NCBI GenBank assembly: GCA_958453305.1
Contig: CAUDXH010000006.1
Span: forward strand, 1 to 64,000
Reading direction: 5' to 3'
DNA: 64,000 nt
Source: an uncultured Bacteroides sp.
GTDB taxonomy: Bacteria > Bacteroidota > Bacteroidia > Bacteroidales > Bacteroidaceae
The position numbers were made by a program, and so were the translations under genes. Positions 1 to 7,912 of this stretch are shown one piece after another (position 1 is the stretch's first letter; every line of letters starts with the position of its first letter). Below the pieces are notes generated by a model, which had not been told where the DNA came from, ran no database searches, and saw only the letters and a list, made by a program, of their open reading frames with translations.

Positions 1-725
1 TTTTTTTCAGATTTTTTCTCTCTTTCATACAAATAGGCTGATTATCAGATATGTTAGACAGCATGTTTTTTTATGAACGAGGAAACAGAAACGGTTTTTA
101 CACCTTTATTATATATAGAGACACTCAGCGAAGAGAATTCATTACCCCGACAAGAAGGGATACGGCATACTAATTTAGAAAAAAAGGAAATCGGATGCGG
201 ACAAACATGCAGCTACACGGACTAAAAGGCAACATAATACTGAAAAAAAACGATTTCCCAGAAAACAGACTGAGTGAAATTCCGAGTTGAACAGAAAATA
301 AAGCAAAGAAAAAAATAAGGAAACAGCATGATATAAGATAATCCATACCACCGGAAAAGCAGCAGACAAAAAACGGGAAACCCTCAGACTGGAATATTTT
401 CACCTTCGGGACACTTGAAAAAAGACAAAAAAAAGGATTCAAAGCACGTTTCTGAATGACAAAATATTTTAACCCAAGCATCAAATCAATAGCCAGCCTC
501 CTCCTCTAAAAGAGGAAAAAACATTTCGATATTCAAGATTTTACTCCTGAACAAAACACCTAAACGCAACAAACAGAACACCTCGGCATTTGAGTTGAAA
601 CACCGAAGCGTATCAAAATAAATGCCGAAGCGAATTTATTGTAAAAAAAACTGCCCACGCAAGAAATACCCCTGAAGCATAAAAAGCAGACAAGCACCTG
701 CTCCCTTACTCAAGAACATCCCATC
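1..725. other. AT-rich region without a convincing gene
   Basis: No reading frame here looks like a protein; the longest ones are low-complexity Phe/Ser-rich frames on the minus strand. An inverted repeat (CGGCATTT near 584-591 and AAATGCCG near 620-627) lies downstream of the carbonic anhydrase stop codon and might help end that transcript, but no T-run follows it. CCGAAGCG occurs twice, near 603 and 624. Nothing else was recognised. Confidence 0.6.
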
Positions 726-1271
726 TTATTCTTCCACCTCCTGCAGTTCACCCGTAGTAGAATGAATGATAAAGCCCCTTACCACAATGTCATGCGGAAT
801 CAAAGGGTGATGTTTAACGATATGCACACTTCTACGCACAGCCTCCCTTCCATCATCAAATCCGCTCAGCCAGGTACTCAGGTTGATATCACAATACTCC
901 ATCATTTCAATATGATCTTGTGAAACTCCACGTTCACGCATGTGCCGCAACATCGTATCACTATCCATATGCTGCGCTCCACAATCAGAGTGTCCGATAA
1001 TCATAACCTCTTTCACTCCCAGTTCATAAATGGCAACCAGCAAGCTTCGCATGGCACTGCCAAAAGGATGAGTAATCGTTCCTCCGGCATTCTTGATCAT
1101 CTTCACATCCCCATTTTTTATACCCAGCGCAGCAGGCAGCAATTCGGTAAGACGTGTATCCATACAGGTAACAATGGCAATCTTTTTATCCGGATATTTA
1201 TTGGTAATATACCTTTCATACCCTTTCTCTGCCACAAACGAAGCATTATATGCAAGCAATTCGTCTATCAT
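726..1271 (-). CDS. beta-class carbonic anhydrase
   Basis: Interconverts CO2 and bicarbonate with a zinc ion, in the cytoplasm. The 181-residue protein has the beta-class signature: CMDTR at 36-40 (Cys zinc ligand plus the Asp38/Arg40 pair) and GHSDCG at 93-98 (His94 and Cys97 as the other zinc ligands), with a KNAGG stretch at 60-64. The length fits the short Cab-like subfamily rather than the longer plant or E. coli types. It is divergent from the AICAR formyltransferase gene; both promoters lie in the 114-bp gap. The ATG start fits the family N terminus. The link to CO2-dependent carboxylation in Bacteroidales metabolism is inference. Confidence 0.93.
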   Translation of the reverse strand: MIDELLAYNASFVAEKGYERYITNKYPDKKIAIVTCMDTRLTELLPAALGIKNGDVKMIKNAGGTITHPFGSAMRSLLVAIYELGVKEVMIIGHSDCGAQHMDSDTMLRHMRERGVSQDHIEMMEYCDINLSTWLSGFDDGREAVRRSVHIVKHHPLIPHDIVVRGFIIHSTTGELQEVEE

Positions 1272-1298
1272 AATTCTTTATTTAACAGTTGACAAAAG

Positions 1299-1306
1299 CA
1301 AAAGTA
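1299..1306 (-). promoter_or_regulatory. -7 promoter box for carbonic anhydrase gene
   Basis: On the minus strand this reads TACTTTTG, matching the Bacteroidota -7 consensus TAnnTTTG, about 28 nt before the start codon. No good -33 element was found at the right spacing. Confidence 0.5.
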
Positions 1307-1351
1307 CATATTTTTAAATTCCCGATATTCAGTTTTCAATTTAAAAATACG

Positions 1352-1359
1352 TATTTTTG
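1352..1359 (+). promoter_or_regulatory. -7 promoter box for AICAR formyltransferase gene
   Basis: TATTTTTG matches TAnnTTTG, 26 nt upstream of the ATG at 1386. The -33 region is only T-rich. Confidence 0.5.
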
Positions 1360-1385
1360 TAGAAAATTCAAACCAACAAATAATT

Positions 1386-2564
1386 ATGGCAAAAGAATTA
1401 GAATTAAAGTACGGCTGTAACCCCAACCAGAAGCCAGCCCGTATTTTTATGAAAGAAGGAGAACTGCCCATTGAGGTTTTAAACGGACGTCCCGGATATA
1501 TCAATTTCCTCGACGCTTTAAACGGATGGCAGTTAGTAAAAGAACTGAAAGAAGCTACAGGAATGCCTGCAGCCACCTCATTCAAACATGTTAGTCCCGC
1601 AGGTGCCGCTATCGGACTGGAGCTGGATGAAACCATGAAAAAGATTTATTTCGTGGATGGCTTACCCCTGTCACCGCTGGCCAATGCCTATGTACGCGCA
1701 CGCGGAGCAGACCGTATGTCTTCATACGGCGACTTTATTGCCCTAAGTGATGTATGCGATGAAGCCACTGCCCGTTTCATTAACCGAGAAGTATCAGATG
1801 GTGTTATTGCACCGGGATACACTGACGAGGCTTTGGAAATTCTGAAAAACAAACGCAAGGGTACTTATAATGTCATCAAAATAGACCCGAACTATACACC
1901 CGCACCCATTGAAACAAAAGAAGTATTCGGAGTTACTTTTGAGCAAGGACGCAATGAAATCAAACTGAACGGAGAAGAGCTGTTTGCAAACATCCCGACC
2001 CAAAACAAGCATTTCCCGGAAAGTGCCAAGCATGACTTGATGATTGCACTCATCACACTGAAATATACACAGTCAAACTCGGTATGTTATGTAAAAGACG
2101 GTCAAGCCATCGGTATCGGAGCCGGACAGCAGAGCCGTATCCACTGTACACGCCTTGCCGGAAACAAAGCCGACATCTGGTACTTGCGCCAGCATCCGAA
2201 GGTGTTAAATCTACCTTGGATTGAAAAAATACGCCGTGCCGACCGCGACAACACCATCGATATTTATATCAGCGAAGACCATGATGACGTATTGGCCGAC
2301 GGAGTTTGGCAGCAGTTCTTTACCGAGAAACCAGAAGTGTTGACCAGAGAAGAAAAACGTGCCTGGCTTGATACACTGAAAGGTGTTTCATTAGGTTCGG
2401 ATGCATTCTTCCCCTTCGGAGACAACATTGAACGCGCCCACAAGAGCGGAGTAGAATACATTGCCCAAGCCGGAGGTTCGGTACGTGATGATCATGTGAT
2501 TGAAACCTGCGACAAATACGGTATCGCCATGGCATTTACCGGTATCCGCCTGTTCCATCATTAA
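1386..2564 (+). CDS. stand-alone AICAR formyltransferase (PurH-type transformylase domain)
   Basis: Expected to transfer a formyl group from 10-formyl-THF to AICAR, the penultimate step of IMP synthesis. The 392-residue protein aligns by eye with the AICAR transformylase half of PurH: KYGCNPNQKPA near the N terminus, SFKHVSPAGAAIG at about 65-77 (Lys-His catalytic pair), IGIGAGQQSR near 243-252 and the SDAFFPFGDNIE stretch near 340. The N-terminal IMP cyclohydrolase (MGS-like) domain of ordinary PurH is absent, so it cannot close the ring by itself. Starts at ATG 1386 behind a consensus -7 box and ends at a strong bidirectional terminator. Confident on family; whether it is the main enzyme or a second copy cannot be told here. 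Confidence 0.88.
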   Translation: MAKELELKYGCNPNQKPARIFMKEGELPIEVLNGRPGYINFLDALNGWQLVKELKEATGMPAATSFKHVSPAGAAIGLELDETMKKIYFVDGLPLSPLANAYVRARGADRMSSYGDFIALSDVCDEATARFINREVSDGVIAPGYTDEALEILKNKRKGTYNVIKIDPNYTPAPIETKEVFGVTFEQGRNEIKLNGEELFANIPTQNKHFPESAKHDLMIALITLKYTQSNSVCYVKDGQAIGIGAGQQSRIHCTRLAGNKADIWYLRQHPKVLNLPWIEKIRRADRDNTIDIYISEDHDDVLADGVWQQFFTEKPEVLTREEKRAWLDTLKGVSLGSDAFFPFGDNIERAHKSGVEYIAQAGGSVRDDHVIETCDKYGIAMAFTGIRLFHH

Positions 2565-2584
2565 TCAGTCCTGACTAAATATAT

Positions 2585-2646
2585 AAAGAGGTGTAAAAAT
2601 ACAGTTTGACAGCTTAAGCTGCGCTGCATTTTTACACCTCTTTTCT
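2585..2646. terminator. bidirectional intrinsic terminator
   Basis: A 16-bp perfect stem (AAAGAGGTGTAAAAAT at 2585-2600, complement at 2628-2643) runs into a T-stretch. It lies between the convergent AICAR formyltransferase and outer-membrane protein genes and can serve both. Confidence 0.85.
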
Positions 2647-2677
2647 ATCTTAAAGAAAACCAGCCTCAGGTTCTCTG

Positions 2678-3331
2678 TCAGAATTTATATCCTGCAGTAA
2701 AGAAAAAAGCAAGATTCTTCGGTGATTTTCCACTGGCTATTTTGCAAAGCCCAAATTCTCCGTCTAAGCCTACCGTCCATTTCGCAAAATCAAGGGCAAC
2801 TCCTGCCTGCAAGCCGGCATCAAAACGGTTCAAGCCCTCAATATTCTGCCCCAAAACTTTCGAGTCGCCAAAAGAGTTAACCGAAACATTCAAGTCATCC
2901 ACCTCTACTGACGCTTTACCGTTTACTCCATACGCCAGATAAGGACCTACCGTAAACACCATATCAAAATTACTTGCCGTACCTACATGGAACGCTGCCA
3001 GTAAAGGCATTTCAAAGTAATTCTGATTCACATGCGCATCAACCACGCCGATGTCAGTTCCTAACCCCAAATCAGCACCGGTAAGGTCAACATCCAGACT
3101 TGCCCCCTTAGAGACCCAAGCCAATCCGGTCTGAAAAGAAACCAGTCCGGTCAAAGGAACATCAAGCCCCACTCCCACTTTCGTATTAAAGAGCGGATTA
3201 CTTCCATCTGCGTTCTTTCCCATCCATGTACTCATTCCCAGACCCAGTTCCATACTCCAAGACACCTTTGTCTGTGCAGTTGCTGTAAACATAGAGCATA
3301 TACATACAACTAAAAGAATCAACTTTTTCAT
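2678..3331 (-). CDS. PorT-like outer-membrane beta-barrel protein
   Basis: A 217-residue secreted protein with signal peptide MKKLILLVVCICSMFTATAQ and a mature part of alternating polar and hydrophobic strands, ending in aromatic FFTAGYKF, typical of small Bacteroidota outer-membrane barrels. The ATG at 3331 was preferred over an upstream TTG at 3337 because it gives a standard Met-Lys-Lys signal peptide. A consensus promoter overlapping a palindrome lies about 150 nt upstream (3488-3518). No specific function can be assigned. Confidence 0.8.
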   Translation of the reverse strand: MKKLILLVVCICSMFTATAQTKVSWSMELGLGMSTWMGKNADGSNPLFNTKVGVGLDVPLTGLVSFQTGLAWVSKGASLDVDLTGADLGLGTDIGVVDAHVNQNYFEMPLLAAFHVGTASNFDMVFTVGPYLAYGVNGKASVEVDDLNVSVNSFGDSKVLGQNIEGLNRFDAGLQAGVALDFAKWTVGLDGEFGLCKIASGKSPKNLAFFFTAGYKF

Positions 3332-3480
3332 AAGCAAATAATTTATATTAGATTACACGTAAACATACATAGAAGAAAAACGGCTTGTACCGATGCCGTT
3401 CACCTCCGCTTCTCTATCCATACAGTCTGTTGCAGAGCTGCATTTCAACCGTACACAGTTTGAAGCAATTAAAGGACTAC

Positions 3481-3518
3481 CTTCATACAAATGTATGAAG
3501 TTTCTTTATACAGGCAAA
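3481..3518 (-). promoter_or_regulatory. consensus Bacteroidota promoter overlapping a palindrome
   Basis: On the minus strand TTTG (3515-3518), a 19-bp spacer and TACATTTG (3488-3495) match the -33/-7 consensus. The -7 box lies within the palindrome CTTCATACA-AA-TGTATGAAG at 3481-3500. It points at the outer-membrane protein gene starting at 3331, giving a leader of about 150 nt. An operator role for the palindrome is inference. Confidence 0.6.
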
Positions 3519-3523
3519 CAAAA

Positions 3524-3563
3524 AGCAAAAAAAGAAGCTGTAACTTACATTACAACTTCTTTT
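3524..3563 (-). terminator. intrinsic terminator after the 3597-4127 gene
   Basis: On the minus strand a stem AAAAGAAG / CTTCTTTT (3530-3537 with 3556-3563), extended by TGTAA pairing, is followed by seven T residues. It lies about 35 nt past the stop codon of the barrel gene. Confidence 0.75.
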
Positions 3564-3596
3564 CATTATAAAAATACGAATAGGGATTCTCAAATC

Positions 3597-4127
3597 TTAG
3601 AACTCACAGTGAATACCGATTGAAATATCTTCACTGTCAACAGTTACACCAAATCCGTCATTGTGCATGTTCTTATAGTAGTCATCACGGTATCCGGCAA
3701 AACCAAGCTTCGTAACAAAGCTCAATCTGTGGTTCAATTTCACAGCCAATCCCGGCTTGATACCGATTTCGAAACCGCTGATATTATCATGATGCTTAGG
3801 ACTTACAACAGAGAAACCAAATCCCATATCCAAGAACAGACGAACGATTTTGTTTTCATAAAAAGAATAACGAGCATAAGGAGCCAAAGCAAAAGAAGTA
3901 GTTTTAGCTTCGTAAATACCATCATAACCATTGAAAGCCAGTGCCAGTTCACCTCCGATAGCCCACTTTGAGTTCAGATTATAACCGAAATCAGGAGTGA
4001 TAGAGAAAGAAGTCTTGTCAATATCAGTGTTTCTCCACAAACTGATTCCACCACCCAAATACATTTCCTGTGCCTGAGCTGCCAATGCAGTAAACAACAC
4101 AACAACTACCAATAAAATTTTCTTCAT
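3597..4127 (-). CDS. outer-membrane beta-barrel protein
   Basis: A roughly 176-residue secreted protein: signal peptide MKKILLVVVVLFTALAAQAQ, then eight or so amphipathic strands with glycine and aromatic girdle residues (GYNLNSKWAIGGELALAF, LAPYARYSFYENKIVRLFLD) and a terminal HCEF. This is the OmpX/OmpW-like small-barrel pattern. Two in-frame ATGs exist (4133 and 4127); the second gives the usual MKK start. Probably a single-gene unit ending at the terminator at 3524-3563. Function unknown. Confidence 0.78.
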   Translation of the reverse strand: MKKILLVVVVLFTALAAQAQEMYLGGGISLWRNTDIDKTSFSITPDFGYNLNSKWAIGGELALAFNGYDGIYEAKTTSFALAPYARYSFYENKIVRLFLDMGFGFSVVSPKHHDNISGFEIGIKPGLAVKLNHRLSFVTKLGFAGYRDDYYKNMHNDGFGVTVDSEDISIGIHCEF

Positions 4128-4200
4128 AATCATAATTGTTTAAATTAAGTTTATAGTTTTGTGATAAATAAAAATGCGATAATACAAAAGAAGCCTTGAT

Positions 4201-4392
4201 TTACCCGTTTTTATGGCGGGCAGCACGACGTCGACGGTACTCCGCCTTCATCTTGGCCGAGCCGGAACCATGCAGTCCCGTAATATACGTCTTTTTCTTA
4301 GCCTTCGTCTTTACTTTTTCTTCCTTGGCTCCAGACGGCGACTTGCCTCCCTTAAAGACAATTCCGCTTGTTAGAATTTTTTCTATATCCAT
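4201..4392 (-). CDS. small strongly basic protein of unknown function
   Basis: A 63-residue, Lys/Arg-rich protein with no signal peptide and no membrane segment. Residues 13-40 are rich in Lys, Ser and Gly and the C terminus has RRRRAAR, which would suit nucleic-acid or ribosome contact, but no domain is recognised. The ATG lies 5 nt after the stop codon of the B3/B4-domain gene, so the two are very likely co-transcribed. That tight coupling and the biased but non-repetitive composition are the reasons for calling it real. Confidence 0.6.
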   Translation of the reverse strand: MDIEKILTSGIVFKGGKSPSGAKEEKVKTKAKKKTYITGLHGSGSAKMKAEYRRRRAARHKNG

Positions 4393-4397
4393 AGTTG

Positions 4398-5069
4398 TTA
4401 TTTAAAATAAACCAGCTCAACGTTTCGAGCCTCAGCAAAAGTTTTCAATAAATCTACCATATACATTGCAGCGTCCTCCAACCCTTCTTCACCGCTATAT
4501 CCATTCATAATAGCCAACAAGTGAGAGGTATGCTCTGATATTTTGGTACGTTCGTTATCACTGGTAGGAGTCCCTACTCCTCCCACTGCATCCCGGTAAA
4601 CCGGCATGCCTTCTATATTCAGTTCCCCTCTGCCTATTCCTTCATAAGGTTCGCCAGCCTTGCCAATACCCAGCACCAAGCGGTCGCCCTGAATCTTATC
4701 TAAATCAAAACCACCAATCGAGTGTCCGCTATAAATCGATGCCAAATTTATCAAATCCACCAAAGTGTCTATTTGATATAAAGGAATTCCTCTTAAAATA
4801 CGCCTGCAAAGCGCCTCCGAAGAAGGGCGGTAGCGGCTTGGGTCTTTTCCGCATTTCTTATAAGCCTGACGCGTAGCCTGAATAGCCGGCATCTCCTTTA
4901 TGGAATCAACCGTATATTTCTGACGGTATGTTTCCGTAAATGCTTCAATGCGTTTCCACAACGATTCGTTATATGCAGAGTTAGTCACTTCTGCAAAAAC
5001 AGCAACTCCACGAAACTGTGGCCACGCTGTTCTCAACTCATCAGAAACTTCTACTATTACCTTTTTCAT
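4398..5069 (-). CDS. B3/B4 tRNA-binding-domain protein (PheT-like editing domain)
   Basis: A 223-residue protein that resembles the B3/B4 domain of phenylalanyl-tRNA synthetase beta subunit, found as a free-standing protein in many bacteria. Visible family features are the segment with PAIQATRQAYKKCGKDPSRYRPS near 62-84, SEALCRRILRG next, and the GGFDLDKIQGD stretch near 143. B3/B4 proteins are thought to clear mischarged tRNA, but this member's substrate is unknown. The ATG at 5069 is preferred over 5099, because the -7 box TACCTTTG (minus strand, 5088-5095) would otherwise lie inside the gene. Followed closely by the small basic protein gene. Confidence 0.82.
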   Translation of the reverse strand: MKKVIVEVSDELRTAWPQFRGVAVFAEVTNSAYNESLWKRIEAFTETYRQKYTVDSIKEMPAIQATRQAYKKCGKDPSRYRPSSEALCRRILRGIPLYQIDTLVDLINLASIYSGHSIGGFDLDKIQGDRLVLGIGKAGEPYEGIGRGELNIEGMPVYRDAVGGVGTPTSDNERTKISEHTSHLLAIMNGYSGEEGLEDAAMYMVDLLKTFAEARNVELVYFK

Positions 5070-5087
5070 ATTTACAAAATCGAGCGG

Positions 5088-5095
5088 CAAAGGTA
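5088..5095 (-). promoter_or_regulatory. -7 promoter box for the B3/B4-domain gene
   Basis: TACCTTTG on the minus strand, 18 nt before the ATG at 5069. It decides the start codon, since the longer frame from 5099 would begin upstream of the promoter. Confidence 0.55.
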
Positions 5096-5288
5096 ACATA
5101 TTCCCCTTTCATCCTCAAACATTTTTCTCCTTTTTTACCTTCTGTTTTACCGCTAAAGAGAGCCCGCACAGTCAAAAACTTCCTTTTTATCCGTATATTT
5201 TAAAAAAAGCTATAGGTCTGTTCGAATGAAAAGTTACAAAAGCACCGTTTCTACTCTTTCTTTCATCCTCATCTGTCGGTTTATTTTG

Positions 5289-5296
5289 TATCTTTG
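5289..5296 (+). promoter_or_regulatory. -7 promoter box for the amino-acid permease gene
   Basis: TATCTTTG matches TAnnTTTG exactly, 32 nt upstream of the ATG at 5329. Confidence 0.55.
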
Positions 5297-5328
5297 CACC
5301 CTCTTATGCATCAAACCTAAAAACAGAA

Positions 5329-6993
5329 ATGGGATTATTTATCAGAAAAAGTATAGACGCGCTGCAGGCAGAAGCAAATGAGTCGGGCAGCAAGACCCTC
5401 AAGCGGGTATTAGGTCCGGTCAGCCTTGTCGCATTAGGAGTAGGAGTAATTATCGGAGCCGGCTTGTTTTCAATAACCGGAACCGTAGCAGCCACTTATA
5501 CAGGACCTGCCATTACCTTATCTTTCATCATTGCAGCCATCGGATGCTGTTTTGCCGGCTTATGCTATGCCGAGTTTGCCTCCATGATTCCAGTTGCAGG
5601 AAGTGCCTATACCTATTCATATGCCACAATGGGTGAACTGATTGCGTGGATTATCGGATGGGATTTGGTCTTAGAATATACCGTAGCCGCAACTACTGTC
5701 AGCATCAGCTGGAGCAGATACTTGGTTGTATTCTTACAAGGCATCGGCATTCACCTTCCCCATACCCTGACTGCCTGTCCATGGGACGGCGGTATCATCA
5801 ACATCCCAGCCATGCTGATTGTCATACTCATGAGTCTGATTTTGATGCGGGGAACAGCAGGAAGCTCTTTCTTTAACGGATTAATCGTATTCCTTAAAAT
5901 AGCCGTCATTCTGGTTTTCGTTATTTTAGGATGGCAGTTCATCCAAACGGAAAACTATGTACCTTACATTCCCGAAAACACCGGAAGATTAGGAGAATTC
6001 GGCTGGTCAGGCATTCTGCGCGGAGCAGCCATCGTATTCTTTGCCTTCTTAGGCTTCGATGCTGTCAGCACAGCTGCCCAAGAAACTAAAAATCCGAAAC
6101 GCGACATGCCTATCGGCATCTTGGCTTCCCTCCTAATATGCACGGTTCTTTACATCCTCTTTGCCCATGTCATGACCGGAGTGGCCCATTATACCGACTT
6201 TGCCGGACAAGTAGGAATTGCTCCCGTAGCTGTTGCCATCGAACAGATGGGAACCCCAGACGCAAACGGATTTATAGCACCGGCTTACCCGTGGCTCAAC
6301 AAGGCTATCGTACTTGCCATCCTGTTCGGCTATTGCTCCGTCATAATGGTGACACTACTCGGACAAAGCCGCGTATTTCTCAGCATGAGCCGCGACGGAT
6401 TACTTCCTCCTTTTTTCTCACGTATCAACGAACGCTTCCGTACGCCTTTACACAGCAATTTGCTGTTCATGGTCGTGGTCAGTCTGCTTGCCGGTTTCGT
6501 TCCGGCTGAAGTGGCAGGCGAAATGACCAGCATCGGTACCCTGCTCGCCTTCACGCTGGTATGTGCAGCCGTACTGATTGTCCGCAAAACCATGCCACAC
6601 ATACACCGAACTTTCAAGACCCCATTTGTGCCCTTCGTACCCATCATGGGAATTCTGACCTGTCTGTGCATGATGTGTTTCCTGCCGGCAGATACTTGGA
6701 TACGACTCGTGTTGTGGATGCTGATCGGACTCGATATTTATGCATGCTACGGAATCAGACACAGCAAACTGGAATCGGGTCAAGAACACCGGAAAGGAGA
6801 CATCGTATTAAATATTTTAGGCATGGTGCTTAGCGTATTAAGCATCATAACCGGATTATGGCATCAGCAAACCGTAGGATGGAACGAAGACAAGACATTG
6901 CTGATTATATCCTTCGTCTTTGCGTTCACCCATTGTGCCTATTACATGTGGCGCACATGGAAACACTCACATGCACACGGGCTTTTTTCTTAA
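5329..6993 (+). CDS. APC-family amino-acid permease
   Basis: An inner-membrane secondary transporter of 554 residues with about 12-14 hydrophobic helices. The N-terminal GVGVIIGAGLFSITGT (about 37-52) is the conserved TM1 substrate-binding region of the APC superfamily, and the SYATMGELIAWIIGWDLVLEY stretch near 95-115 resembles the cationic amino-acid transporter (CAT) branch. Substrate is not provable from sequence. It lies 96 nt upstream of the cysQ-like gene on the same strand; it may be transcribed into the sulfate cassette or be independent. Confidence 0.88.
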   Translation: MGLFIRKSIDALQAEANESGSKTLKRVLGPVSLVALGVGVIIGAGLFSITGTVAATYTGPAITLSFIIAAIGCCFAGLCYAEFASMIPVAGSAYTYSYATMGELIAWIIGWDLVLEYTVAATTVSISWSRYLVVFLQGIGIHLPHTLTACPWDGGIINIPAMLIVILMSLILMRGTAGSSFFNGLIVFLKIAVILVFVILGWQFIQTENYVPYIPENTGRLGEFGWSGILRGAAIVFFAFLGFDAVSTAAQETKNPKRDMPIGILASLLICTVLYILFAHVMTGVAHYTDFAGQVGIAPVAVAIEQMGTPDANGFIAPAYPWLNKAIVLAILFGYCSVIMVTLLGQSRVFLSMSRDGLLPPFFSRINERFRTPLHSNLLFMVVVSLLAGFVPAEVAGEMTSIGTLLAFTLVCAAVLIVRKTMPHIHRTFKTPFVPFVPIMGILTCLCMMCFLPADTWIRLVLWMLIGLDIYACYGIRHSKLESGQEHRKGDIVLNILGMVLSVLSIITGLWHQQTVGWNEDKTLLIISFVFAFTHCAYYMWRTWKHSHAHGLFS

Positions 6994-7089
6994 AAGAAGT
7001 TATAAATAAGAGGGAAGAACAAAAAAAACGAGTAATCAACCACTTATAATTATCAGAAAAGCTGTTATTTTACAGCAATTTACGCTATT

Positions 7090-7902
7090 ATGGATAAAAA
7101 TATACTATTGTTCGCCATCCGGGCTGCTGTAAAAGCCGGAGCGAAAATCATGGAAGTGTACACCGACCCCAACGCTGATTTTGAAATAGAAAGAAAAGCA
7201 GATAATTCACCGCTGACCATTGCTGACAAAAAAGCACATGAGGCTATTGCAGAAATTCTGAAAGCAACTCCCTATCCCATCTTAAGCGAAGAAGGGAAAA
7301 AAATTGCCGCAGAAGAGCGTCAGGCGTGGAATGAATTATGGATTGTTGACCCGCTTGACGGAACAAAAGAATTTATAAAGCGGAATGGTGAATTCACCGT
7401 AAATATCGCTTATGTGAAAAACGGCACTCCTGAGGCAGGAGTAATCTATATCCCGGTCAAGCAAGAGCTTTATATAGCCGATTGCGAGACGGGAGCATAT
7501 AAATTATGTAATATAACAGTGCTGGACGATTACGAAACATTCGATTCGCTCCTTACACGAGCCACCCGCTTGCCGTATAGCGACAGCCATAAGCGAGATA
7601 CATTCATCATCGTTGCTTCACGTTCACACCTCAGCCCGGAAACCGAGGCTTACATTGAAGAGATGAAGCAGAAACATGCCCGCGTAGAAACTATTTCAAG
7701 CGGAAGTTCCTTAAAATTGTGCCTGATAGCAGAAGGAAAAGCCGATGTTTATCCACGGTTTGCACCAACCATGGAATGGGATACAGCGGCCGGTCATGCC
7801 ATTATCCGCGCTGCCGGAAAAGAAGTATACCAAGCCAACAGTCCGCTTCCGCTTCAATATAACAAAACGGACTTGCTGAATCCTTGGTTTATCGCTGAAT
7901 AA
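7090..7902 (+). CDS. cysQ: 3'(2'),5'-bisphosphate nucleotidase
   Basis: Hydrolyses 3'-phosphoadenosine 5'-phosphate (PAP), the by-product of PAPS-using sulfotransferases, to AMP; it acts in the cytoplasm. The 270-residue protein has the inositol-monophosphatase-fold metal motifs: SEEG at 66-69, DPLDGT at 87-92 and WDTAAGHAI near 228. It is the first gene of a tight run with a sulfate-type permease, cysC, cysD, cysN and a sulfotransferase, where removing PAP would relieve product inhibition. Ten nt separate it from the permease gene. Confidence 0.93.
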   Translation: MDKNILLFAIRAAVKAGAKIMEVYTDPNADFEIERKADNSPLTIADKKAHEAIAEILKATPYPILSEEGKKIAAEERQAWNELWIVDPLDGTKEFIKRNGEFTVNIAYVKNGTPEAGVIYIPVKQELYIADCETGAYKLCNITVLDDYETFDSLLTRATRLPYSDSHKRDTFIIVASRSHLSPETEAYIEEMKQKHARVETISSGSSLKLCLIAEGKADVYPRFAPTMEWDTAAGHAIIRAAGKEVYQANSPLPLQYNKTDLLNPWFIAE

Positions 7903-7912
7903 GACAAAACTC

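Noticed and set aside
170..484. 104-codon minus-strand Phe/Ser-rich frame
   Set aside because: Low-complexity translation of AT-rich DNA; no homology pattern, promoter or partner gene.
942..1292. 116-codon plus-strand frame
   Set aside because: Antisense to the carbonic anhydrase gene, which has all its zinc and catalytic residues.
3393..3623. 76-codon plus-strand frame between the two barrel genes
   Set aside because: It covers a promoter with a palindrome, a terminator and the end of a real gene; no domain or signal peptide seen.
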